A stretch of 64,000 bases of DNA from Bacteroidaceae bacterium (GTDB lineage Bacteria; Bacteroidota; Bacteroidia; Bacteroidales; Bacteroidaceae): assembly GCA_017383485.1 (NCBI GenBank), contig JAFNXM010000035.1, forward strand, positions 1 to 64,000. Direction: 5' to 3'. The first letter of the stretch is position 1. Each line of letters starts with the position of its first letter. The notes beneath the pieces were generated by a model that saw only the letters and a list, made by a program, of their open reading frames with translations, searched no databases and was not told the DNA's origin. Shown here piece after piece: positions 18,011 through 26,500 of the stretch. The position numbers and the translations under genes are program-made.

Positions 18011-19314
18011 CCGCGTCTTCTGATTTTTGCACCAAGTGCACCAAGTCTTTGTTCAATATCTTCGTAACCTCGGTCTATTTGCTCGACGTTTTCAATTTGG
18101 CTTACACCCTCTGCACTCATTGCTGCGATGAGCAAGGCTATACCTGCACGAATATCTGGGCTGACCATACGTTTTCCACGTAGTCTCAAATTATTGTCAT
18201 GTCCCACGATTACAGCACGGTGGGGGTCGCAAAGGATAATCTGTGCTCCCATTTCAATCAAATTGTCTACAAAGAAGAGACGGCTCTCGAACATCTTCTG
18301 ATGCACCAAGAGTGAACCTTTCGCTTGTGTAGCAATGACGATAAATACACTTAGCAAGTCAGGCGTAAGCCCTGGCCAAGGCGCATCAGCCAAAGTCATG
18401 AACGAACCATCCAGGAAACTCTCGATTTCATAATGCTCGTGTCGTGGTATATACAAGTCGTCACCTCGACGCTCCATTTTAATTCCTAAACGAGAGAATG
18501 CCTCGGGGATAATACCCAGATTGTCGTAAGAAACATCCTTGATGGTCAATCCATCTCCACACATAGCACCCATACCGATGAAACTACCAATTTCAATCAT
18601 ATCTGGTAGGATGCGATGCTCTGCGCCTTGTAATGACTTTACTCCTTCTATCGTTAGCAAGTTAGAACCGACACCATTGATTTTTGCACCCATAGCAACA
18701 AGCATCTTGCAGAGTTGCTGAATATAGGGTTCGCATGCTGCATTGTATATCGTAGTCGTACCTTCTGCCAGGACGGCCGCCATCACGATATTACCTGTTC
18801 CCGTCACTGAAGCCTCGTCAAGGAGCATATACTCTCCTTGCAGTTTATCTGCCTTAATCACAAATATGCCAGCCTCGTTGTCATAAGAAAATTCTGCGCC
18901 GAGTTTTTGGAAGCCAAAGAAGTGTGTATCCAATCTTCTGCGACCTATTTTATCGCCACCGGGTTTAGAGAGCACCGCATAGCCGAATCGTGCCAACAAG
19001 GGGCCGAGCAGCAACACACTCCCTCTGAGTCGCGAACAACTATCAAGGAAGGCCTGACTTTTCAAGTAATCTAAATTCACATCTGCTGCACAGAAAGTAA
19101 AATCCCCCTTAGCATTTTCCACCACACTCACATTCATATCCCTTAATAATTGGATCAGATTGTTTACGTCCAATATATTAGGGATATTCTTGATACGTAC
19201 ACTATGCTCGGTCAGGAGTGTTGCACATATCACCTGGAGCGCTTCATTTTTTGCACCTTGGGGTGTAATTTCACCTTTCAGTCGGTGACCACCTTCTATA
19301 ATAAAAGTAGACAT
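18007..19314 (-). CDS. murA: UDP-N-acetylglucosamine 1-carboxyvinyltransferase
   Basis: 435 residues. Transfers enolpyruvate from PEP to UDP-GlcNAc, the first committed step of peptidoglycan synthesis. The N-terminus (GGHRLKGEITPQGAKNEAL) carries the conserved K-N pair, and RLRGSVLLLGPLLARFG follows. The active-site loop reads KPGGDKIGRRRLDTH: at residue 121 (codon GAT, 18952-18954) it has aspartate where the E. coli enzyme has Cys115, the residue alkylated by fosfomycin. Enzymes with Asp here remain active but are insensitive to that drug (known for Mycobacterium and Chlamydia). It overlaps rimM by four bases and follows the DUF4290 gene by 25. Confidence 0.95.
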   Translation of the reverse strand: MSTFIIEGGHRLKGEITPQGAKNEALQVICATLLTEHSVRIKNIPNILDVNNLIQLLRDMNVSVVENAKGDFTFCAADVNLDYLKSQAFLDSCSRLRGSVLLLGPLLARFGYAVLSKPGGDKIGRRRLDTHFFGFQKLGAEFSYDNEAGIFVIKADKLQGEYMLLDEASVTGTGNIVMAAVLAEGTTTIYNAACEPYIQQLCKMLVAMGAKINGVGSNLLTIEGVKSLQGAEHRILPDMIEIGSFIGMGAMCGDGLTIKDVSYDNLGIIPEAFSRLGIKMERRGDDLYIPRHEHYEIESFLDGSFMTLADAPWPGLTPDLLSVFIVIATQAKGSLLVHQKMFESRLFFVDNLIEMGAQIILCDPHRAVIVGHDNNLRLRGKRMVSPDIRAGIALLIAAMSAEGVSQIENVEQIDRGYEDIEQRLGALGAKIRRRG

Positions 19315-19339
19315 ATATGCTTGTTACTATTTTTTTCAA

Positions 19340-19945
19340 TTATTTCTTTTTGCTGCTGCGGTCACTTTTTATTTTTTTGTCAAAGGCCGCCAGCACTTCC
19401 GCTTCATTCACTTTACCTTGTGTATATTTTTCAATATCTCTGACCAATTTGGCTTTCAACTCTTCTTGGTCTCCCTTCCATTCCACCAGGTCTTTTTTCA
19501 TTCTTTGCACGGCTTGATGTAAGCAGTATTCACGCTGTGCTTCATCCTCTATATCGCCAACTTGCTGCAAGTATTTTTCCAGCAAATAACCATAGTGCAT
19601 GTATTGTATATCATGTCCTGGATAGGATAATTTCTGCACCGCTTCTGCCTCGTCAAAACGTCGCACCTCCACCGGCCAATCTATATCCAAATCGTAGTCT
19701 GCCAGATAAGCCAAATGGTCCCACAGTTTTTGTTCATATCCCTCTACACCTTTCCACTCAGGCGTCAAATTTTCCATCACCGAGATGATTTTTTTTGCTT
19801 GTTTGTAACGCACATCACGGTCGGATATCTGCTTTACTTTTTCTACCATCTGCAACACCCATCTGCCGTATTCGGGCAATTTCAATGGTGTCTCCTCGGT
19901 ATTATAAGGTATATGTTGAATAGGCTCTTCTTTCATATTTTTCAT
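19340..19945 (-). CDS. DUF4290 family protein
   Basis: 201 residues, soluble, predicted helical, with a highly basic C-terminus (KKIKSDRSSKKK). The N-terminal IPYNTEETPLKLPEYGRWVLQMV and the central LWDHLAYLADYDLDIDWP are typical of DUF4290, a family confined to Bacteroidetes and usually found next to murA, as here. No function is known. Sitting between tsaB and murA in one operon suggests a growth-related housekeeping role, but nothing in the sequence names it. Confidence 0.85.
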   Translation of the reverse strand: MKNMKEEPIQHIPYNTEETPLKLPEYGRWVLQMVEKVKQISDRDVRYKQAKKIISVMENLTPEWKGVEGYEQKLWDHLAYLADYDLDIDWPVEVRRFDEAEAVQKLSYPGHDIQYMHYGYLLEKYLQQVGDIEDEAQREYCLHQAVQRMKKDLVEWKGDQEELKAKLVRDIEKYTQGKVNEAEVLAAFDKKIKSDRSSKKK

Positions 19946-19995
19946 TATTCGTTTGAGAAAGGATCTAACTCTTCCCCTGCTTTCTCCATCTGTGA

Positions 19996-20685
19996 TTACA
20001 ACAGAGATTTTGACTTACCCGGCACAAATTCTTTCAGATAGAAAGGAGTGTAGTAAGCTACATCCTCCACGATTCCCCTTGCCAAAGCCATTTCTGCCAA
20101 AGGTACCATGTGCTTGGCCTGTGCTTTGATTTTGTCGATGAAGTGGGCATTGGGATGCGACAATACAGCTTTACATTTTTCGGCACCATTGCCAAAGAAA
20201 TACACTGGTCCCCTGTCGAGCCATTCCTTGAAACTCGTTTCGTCCACAACCTTGGCATGCACATCTTCCTTGGGGCGCAATGCTCTATCATAGACGGCTG
20301 TATAGACCTCCATACGTCTGGCATCTATCATTGGGCAGAGCAATGCATCTTCAGGCAGGTCGTGATACAACAAGACTGGCGTGCAGAGCAACTTCAGCGT
20401 AGGGATTGCCACCATCGGAATCTCTCTACCATAGCACACACCCTTGGCCATCGATGCGCCAATACGTAGTCCTGTGTACGAGCCAGGACCATCACTCAGC
20501 GCTACGGCATCCACAGGGATAGCATGACTGTCGGCAAATGACAACACGCTATCGACAAACCCTGCCAACACTTGTGCATGCGACTGTCCGTTGGTATCTA
20601 TTTCTTCGTACAAACATTTGCCATCTTCGCTCAATGCCACCGAACAAATATCCGTCGAAGTTTCAATATGTAGTATAGTTGACAT
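19996..20685 (-). CDS. tsaB: tRNA threonylcarbamoyladenosine biosynthesis protein TsaB
   Basis: 229 residues from the ATG at 20685 (MSTILHIETSTDICSVALS); a longer open frame reaching 20949 crosses the promoter and is rejected. TsaB is the ASKHA-fold partner of TsaD in making t6A37 of ANN-decoding tRNAs. The ILHIETST start, VALSDGPGSYTGLRIGAS (phosphate-binding loop) and PMIDARRMEVYTAVY are diagnostic. It leads the operon, with a well-formed promoter 33 bases upstream, and precedes the DUF4290 gene by 50 bases. Confidence 0.92.
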   Translation of the reverse strand: MSTILHIETSTDICSVALSEDGKCLYEEIDTNGQSHAQVLAGFVDSVLSFADSHAIPVDAVALSDGPGSYTGLRIGASMAKGVCYGREIPMVAIPTLKLLCTPVLLYHDLPEDALLCPMIDARRMEVYTAVYDRALRPKEDVHAKVVDETSFKEWLDRGPVYFFGNGAEKCKAVLSHPNAHFIDKIKAQAKHMVPLAEMALARGIVEDVAYYTPFYLKEFVPGKSKSLL

Positions 20686-20717
20686 CTTTTTCTTATTTAC
20701 ACTATATATATTCTGTG

Positions 20718-20749
20718 CAAAGTTAGCATTTGACCGCCACATTTCCAAA
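20718..20749 (-). promoter_or_regulatory. Promoter of the tsaB-murA-rseP operon
   Basis: On the minus strand TTTG (20746-20749) is followed after 20 bases by TAACTTTG (20718-20725), an excellent match. The predicted start near 20711 leaves a leader of about 26 bases before the tsaB ATG. Confidence 0.7.
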
Positions 20750-20778
20750 TTTTCAGAGCACCGACACCATTTTTTTAC

Positions 20779-20786
20779 TACTTTTG
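20779..20786 (+). promoter_or_regulatory. -7 box directly before the HhH gene
   Basis: TACTTTTG ends only four bases before the ATG at 20791, so transcription from it would start at or just inside the start codon. No TTTG is found at the normal upstream distance; TTTC at 20751-20754 is 24 bases away. Confidence 0.3.
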
Positions 20787-20790
20787 TGGC

Positions 20791-21702
20791 ATGAAGTATC
20801 ACAAACGTTTTTCCAAAAGCGAAGTCCGGGGGATGCTCATGCTCCTTTTTATCATCTGCGGTATCTGTATCGTGCATTTTTGGGATCAACAGGAGGCACA
20901 ACCTCTTGACACCACGACACCACCCGACAGCGAAGTTATAGCCCTGCAAGAATTCGTCTCAGAAACGGGGCGATTGGTTAATTCTTCGGGGAACGACGGC
21001 ACCGATGCAGCTACTCTCGCAGCAACACCATTCGACCCCAACTCTGCAACCCTACTCGAAATGACTCGGGCAGGTTTGCAATCGTGGCAAGCACGAAATG
21101 TCATCAAATATCGTCAAAAGGGCGGTGTGTGGAAAAGCAAAGCGCATTTTCAGCAACTTTATGGACTTTCAGCCGAGCAATACGAGCGTATCGCTCCCCT
21201 ACTCCTTTTACCTGGAAATCACGAAACTAAGCACACGGAAGAAAGGGAAAATATGACCGTAGAAGCACCTCGAAAAATATATCCAAAGCAAGAGAAGCTT
21301 TCACCTGGTACCACAGTCGACATCAACACTGCCGACACCACCCTGCTCAAGCATATTCCTGGCATAGGTTCATATTATGCACAAAAGATATGCAGATACC
21401 GCGATCGATTGGGCGGTTTTATCTCAGCACAACAAATGGATGAAATCGAGGGCTTGCCATCAGATATCAAAGATTGGATCACAGTTTCTCCACATTTCAC
21501 CCCCGAGCGGGTCCATATCAATCGCGCCACGTTCAGGGAATTGATACATCATCCCTACTTAAACTACGAGCAAACAAAAGCCATAGTCAATTATCGTAGC
21601 AAATACGGCGCCATTCGTTCATTCGATGCGCTTTCGCTGGATACGAATTTCACAGAAGGGGATTTCAGGAGGTTGCAACCCTATATAGATTTTTCAAAAT
21701 AA
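20791..21702 (+). CDS. Membrane-anchored helix-hairpin-helix protein (ComEA-like repeats)
   Basis: 303 residues. One N-terminal membrane segment (MLMLLFIICGICIVHF, residues 15-30), then a linker and three ComEA-type helix-hairpin-helix units: FDPNSATLLEMTRAG (near 75), DINTADTTLLKHIPGIGSYY (near 175, with the classic IPGIG hairpin), and HINRATFRELIHHPYL (near 240). Single ComEA units bind double-stranded DNA in competence; here the units sit outside the inner membrane, so DNA handling in the periplasm is possible but not shown. The gene diverges from tsaB and converges on the 21799-23235 gene. Confidence 0.8.
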   Translation: MKYHKRFSKSEVRGMLMLLFIICGICIVHFWDQQEAQPLDTTTPPDSEVIALQEFVSETGRLVNSSGNDGTDAATLAATPFDPNSATLLEMTRAGLQSWQARNVIKYRQKGGVWKSKAHFQQLYGLSAEQYERIAPLLLLPGNHETKHTEERENMTVEAPRKIYPKQEKLSPGTTVDINTADTTLLKHIPGIGSYYAQKICRYRDRLGGFISAQQMDEIEGLPSDIKDWITVSPHFTPERVHINRATFRELIHHPYLNYEQTKAIVNYRSKYGAIRSFDALSLDTNFTEGDFRRLQPYIDFSK

Positions 21703-21742
21703 GACCTCAAGGTTTCAGCCGATCAAGCACGAGCAAACAGAC

Positions 21743-21789
21743 AAACTCCCAGTCCAAGCATACATTACAGATGCAAACCGGGAGTTTTT
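21743..21789 (+). terminator. Terminator of the HhH gene
   Basis: aaactccc (21743-21750) pairs with gggagttt (21780-21787); an inner gcat/atgc shortens the 29-base loop, and a T run ends at 21789. It stops just before the 3' end of the convergent gene. Confidence 0.6.
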
Positions 21790-21798
21790 CATTTTATC

Positions 21799-23235
21799 TC
21801 ACTCCCAATTGGGCAGACGATCAAAGTTTAGTATTATACTATCTTGGCTCGACCTCTTCAGTTTGCCATCCTTTACTTTGTCTGACACGGCGACACCCAA
21901 ATCTTCGAGCAACCTCAACGTCTGCTTAGGCACGGTCAACTCATTGCTGGCAGTTGGCTCATAGGCCATAAAGTAGAAATATATGGGCTTGGTGCTGTAT
22001 TGCCGTCTGCCATCCACTTCATTGTATACGATCAATTCTACCACATCACCGTTTGCAACGAGCCTGTTCAGCTCACGCATTTTGTAGCAACGACTACCCA
22101 GTAGCATATAGGGCTTGTTTTCGATATTGATACTGGCAAAATCTGTATCTTCTGAGAACTGCAACAGATTCATCTCCGCCATCGAGACATCAGTGCTGCT
22201 CAGGAGTTTTTCGTATGCCGTGCGCGTGCCACTATTAGGCGACGTAGCAAAAACGTTGAGCGAATCGACATCTTTCATCAAATTTCCCAAATCCCGCACC
22301 GAAATTTCCTTTTCGCGCAAGCACTTTGCGTCCAGTCGACCAGTCACCTCTGGCACATTCTTCAAGCAGACGGACAGTGTATCATCACCCAGATAGGCCT
22401 CTATCACCGACCCAGATTTCAGAAACTTCTCGTCGCTGGTAATTTTCAGAAAGTCTTCCTCCTTAGCCCTGCTGGCCGAGATACACACCGGATAGTATCT
22501 TGGCTCCTTCTGTGGAGATATCACCTCCTCGGTAATCAGCAACCACGAGTTGCCACTGGGCATGTGCACGTAGTACGAAGATGGATAATGATCCACCTTT
22601 ACACCCCTGTATTGTTCGATATAATTTTTAGCAGAACCGCCGCCAGCTATAAGCAATATAGGCTGCTTGTCACGATGTCCGAAGTAGCACATTACGCCAA
22701 GCACCAATAGCGCCGTCGCCAGCAGACCAGCTGCGACCTTCCAGCCCATTCCTTTTGCCGCCGCCCAGGGCGCTTTTACACGTTCACCCCGTCCAGCAAA
22801 GTCGGCCAAACATTCTTTCACCTTGAGCACCAGATCCTCGTCATTCTTATACGAGGTGTAATAATCGTCACCACGCAGCAATCCATTGATATAAGCAATA
22901 TCCGACGTCACCTCGTCGTAGGCGTTCATAAACACCACCACCTTGGGGCGTCCCTTTACCTTTTGGTGCTGAATTGACAGCAAATATTCCTCTTCCGTAC
23001 GGGGACCTATCCTATCCTTCAATACAAAGATCACCAGATGAGCCTTGTTCGTGATGAAATCATTATATTCTTCCTGATTATTACCAAAAGTTTCATACGA
23101 AGATACGCTGTAGGCGACCGCACCATCCACCTCCTCGTTTTTATGATTCAGGTCAGAGATCATAGCCTTCAGTTTCTGCCTTTGTTCTGCCAGATCCTTT
23201 GCACCGGCTATAAAGATTTGTATCTTTTTCTTCAT
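21799..23235 (-). CDS. DUF4062/TIR-like domain - membrane helix - PstS-like substrate-binding domain
   Basis: 478 residues. Residues 4-110 resemble DUF4062, the TIR-like fold of many NLR-type and phage-defence proteins: KIQIFIAGAKDLAEQRQKLK, SSYETFGNNQEEYNDFI, AHLVIFVLKDRIGPRTEEEY, then RPKVVVFMN. A basic linker leads to one membrane helix (about 164-186), putting this domain in the cytoplasm. Residues 190-478 look like a periplasmic type II binding protein of the PstS kind: LLIAGGGSAKNYI at its start and ATSPNSGTRTAYEKLL (about 329-344), matching the SGT(R) anion-binding motif. The family gives no function; a membrane sensor with a cytoplasmic effector is my inference. A lone gene, with a -7 box at 23303-23310. 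Confidence 0.65.
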   Translation of the reverse strand: MKKKIQIFIAGAKDLAEQRQKLKAMISDLNHKNEEVDGAVAYSVSSYETFGNNQEEYNDFITNKAHLVIFVLKDRIGPRTEEEYLLSIQHQKVKGRPKVVVFMNAYDEVTSDIAYINGLLRGDDYYTSYKNDEDLVLKVKECLADFAGRGERVKAPWAAAKGMGWKVAAGLLATALLVLGVMCYFGHRDKQPILLIAGGGSAKNYIEQYRGVKVDHYPSSYYVHMPSGNSWLLITEEVISPQKEPRYYPVCISASRAKEEDFLKITSDEKFLKSGSVIEAYLGDDTLSVCLKNVPEVTGRLDAKCLREKEISVRDLGNLMKDVDSLNVFATSPNSGTRTAYEKLLSSTDVSMAEMNLLQFSEDTDFASINIENKPYMLLGSRCYKMRELNRLVANGDVVELIVYNEVDGRRQYSTKPIYFYFMAYEPTASNELTVPKQTLRLLEDLGVAVSDKVKDGKLKRSSQDSIILNFDRLPNWE

Positions 23236-23302
23236 ATCCTAAAAAGTTTTCTTACGCAATAATACCACCATTTTATTACTTTCATCCCGACAAGCAACGT
23301 CA

Positions 23303-23310
23303 CAAAGATA
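23303..23310 (-). promoter_or_regulatory. -7 box upstream of the DUF4062/PstS-like gene
   Basis: On the minus strand TATCTTTG at 23303-23310, 68 bases before the ATG at 23235. No clear -33 box. Confidence 0.35.
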
Positions 23311-23440
23311 TATCTTTTTGGTAATATAGAATATATTCTTTGTTGAAAAGTTAAACAATATTGAATCACGCCGTTTCACGCAGCTATTTTCATATCGCCC
23401 CATCCTCAAATTCTTTGTAAAACTCCCCTTAAAAACAAAC

Positions 23441-23515
23441 CAAGACCTTTTTAAAATTTCGCGACGCCTCGTCAAAAAAAGGTTAGACTTTTTTAAAACG
23501 AAGCCTAACCTTTTT
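23441..23515 (+). repeat. Dispersed CGACGCCTCGT element, copy B
   Basis: caagacc, the core aaaatttcgcgacgcctcgt (23453-23472), then a hairpin: aaaaaggttag (23476-23486) pairs with ctaaccttttt (23505-23515). It lies 36 bases beyond the stop of the Dna2-like gene. Confidence 0.8.
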
Positions 23516-23551
23516 CATTTCATCTTTTTTGCCTATAAATTCACATTTGTT

Positions 23552-26500
23552 TCATTCATCATAGGGTGTCATCCTGTCCCACATCTTTCTGTATATCGGA
23601 CTACCTGCCAACACCTGTTGATGGCCCACCAGAACAAACTGCTGACGGGCTCGGGTGATGGCTACATTCAATTTGCGGTCGACGAGTGTACCCTCGACCA
23701 TGACGGGCTGAGAGAGTAGCCCCACCGCATGCGGGCTATGGATGGTAGTGCCAAAGATGATGAGGTCGCGCTGGCTGCCCTGATAGCACTCGACTGTATC
23801 TATGGTGATGGCGTCGGGACAAGACACCCCTGCGCTGCGCAGGGCATGACGGACTGCAGCAATCTGGGCACGAAAGGGCACGATGATACCCACACGGCGC
23901 GCCACGTGCTGCATGTCGACATCGGGCTGCTGCATGAGGTGCAGATAAGCGGCTACGACTGCGGCTATCACATGGGCTTCGGCGGGGTTGGCCTTTTCTG
24001 ACAATGGCATCTGGCTGGGCACGACATCGATAGCGAGCAATCGGTGTGTTGCAAGGGCGCCCTGCATGCTGTCGGCGGGCGGATTGGGGAAGCGGAGTGG
24101 CTCCACCTGGTGGGCCAGGGGTACGGGGCGCAAGCGGTCGCCATAGTAATCGGCATTGACCAGGGCGCAAATGTCGGGGTGCATGCGGCCCTGCACATCC
24201 AAATGGCCCAAACAATTCAGACAATCATGGCGGAGCAGATGGCGGTGCAAACGTTCGAACAGCGAGCAGTCCATGCGACGGAGGTCGATGTCGTGCATCT
24301 GGGCCGAGGTGGTTTGTGCACACTGCGACGTCTGCTGTACGACTGCAGGTAGCTGTTTGTGGTCGCCGATAAGGATAAATTTGGGGATGGCTACCTGTGG
24401 CGTCAGACTATCCACCAATGAGGGATGAGCAGTGGCTGAGAGCAGGCCAAGCAATTGAGGTTCGAGCACCTGAGAGGCTTCGTCGATGATCGCACACGAG
24501 AAGCGGCGCAAAGCGAACAAGTCCGTCCGCCCCGAAAGTGTGGTGATGGTGCCGACAAAGATGGGGATGCGAGCAAGAGCCCTGCGCAACGATGCCCGAT
24601 TGGGGCAGCGCCGTGTGAGCGCTTGCAGGGAGCGCTCGGCCCAGGGGGCATCGGAATCGTCGCCTGACCCTATACGCAAATATGCCGTCGCGGGATGCGA
24701 CTGAGCAAACAAATCTTCGAGCATCGCACAAATCTCGTCGACAGCACGATGGGTATAGGCCATGAGCAGGAGTGCACTGCTATTTTGCCCCTCATCATAC
24801 CCCAACAAAAATTCGTGTACCATAGCACGCAGGGCCACATTAGTCTTGCCTGTGCCCGGAGGCCCAACAAGCAGGAAATAGTCTTTGGCACATTTTGCCC
24901 GAAGCACAATATCTGCTGTACGTTCGGGATATTCTCCCAGCAAGGATTGCGAGGCATCAAAGTCGGGCGTGCGCTGACCGAGCAATAATGCCTGGCGCTG
25001 TCGGGGAGCACTGAGAAATGCATAGACGCCGCGCATGGCATGGCGCATGGGAATATCTGTGCTGTCGCGCTCGATGGCATAAACGGCTGTGGGGGAGAAA
25101 AGCGAGGCGTTGCGTTGTGAATAGGCCAGATCAAGGGTAAGATAATCGGACGTTATGTCTCGGACATACCCACGAAGCAGGAGCGAGGTGGAGACGTCGT
25201 CCCGTTCATCAGCCAGCTGATAGCATTGCACCATCTCGCCGACGTTGAAGTTGGGGATAAAATGTTCGCCCAAATCGGGCAGGCGGAAAATGATGCGGGT
25301 AATGGCACGAGAAGTTTGAAGAGTGGATAGATGCGTATGGGATTTGTCTACGTCTGTATCTCCCCTTTGGGCGATAGTCGACACTCTCTCCTCTTCATCC
25401 AACAGTTGATGTATCTTCAACTGCGGAATCATGTCGCCAGACGCCACCTTGGAGGTAGCATCCATTCGCCAGACGCGCGAAAAACCACGTGTTGAGCCTG
25501 CACGATTGTTGTCGGTCTTGGAGAGAAAATGTTCGCGATAAAGGAAAGCCATCTGCTCGCAAAAATAACTACGCAATACGCCATCAGCACTTTGCAACGG
25601 CGCCAACACTTTCTGCAACTGCGGCGCCAGATATTGCTCAAAGAAACGCCCCGAAAGACGAGCCGTATTGAGTGATTCGACAGAGAGCGTGGGAAGCACC
25701 TCCTGCCATTTTTCAGCCGAACGCAACTGCATTTCGAGCGCCACAATACGATTGCGCAACATCAGCACACGGGCTACGGCCTGGGTCGCACTGCGTTGGT
25801 TCCACAGGTAGGGATAGAGCGAGTAGAGCAGATAGGTATCGATCTCGGCACGGGGTATATCGCGATTGAAGTGCAGGATTTCCTTGTAGAGCGACATCTG
25901 CAGCACGTGTTCCTCCTTGGGGCGCTTTGGAGTGTTGCCAAATCCATCTGCCTGGCCACTCTTCAACTCCAAGATATGGCGAAAATCGTCTGTCATCACG
26001 TCAAATCGACCACGCAAGCCCAAGGTGGGACAAATAAAGGATGGTTCGAGAATCAAATGCTCGGGCAAAAGACCTATGTCGGCTCGAGGGAATTGCTCGC
26101 CCACGACTTTCAAGATACGATCAAAGTGTCCGCGTGCCTGGTCGAAATAGGCTTTATCGACTTGCAGGTCTGGGTGGCAATAAGAGAAGGGGGCGCTCTG
26201 AAAGGCCTCACGCATGGATTGCAGATAGAGGGTGTCGGGCGTCAAGGGTTCGTCTCGCTCGTCGTCCGTGTCGACTGTGCCCAACTGATGTACACAACGG
26301 TCCATAAAGATGTTGGCTGCATTACCCATCAATATAGGCACGGTGTTGGGGATAGGTTGGAGTTGAGAGAATATATAATTATAAGGCGAATCGCCATAGG
26401 GACGCAGGCAAGCCGTCAGTGCACTGACGTCGATCAGGTAGTCTGGTTCCAAAATAATGGTCCACGGACGCGCCACACCGTGCTCCACCCAGCCCTCGAC

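Larger units (their letters stand above)
23236..23551. other. Non-coding gap with copy B of the dispersed element
   Basis: 316 bases between the Dna2-like gene and the DUF4062/PstS-like gene, both minus. It holds the -7 box (23303-23310) and copy B (23441-23515), whose hairpin also serves as terminator for the Dna2-like gene. Confidence 0.65.

Noticed and set aside
20686..20949. N-terminal extension of TsaB to 20949
   Set aside because: It would run through the tsaB promoter and the divergent gene start; TsaB homology begins exactly at the ATG at 20685.
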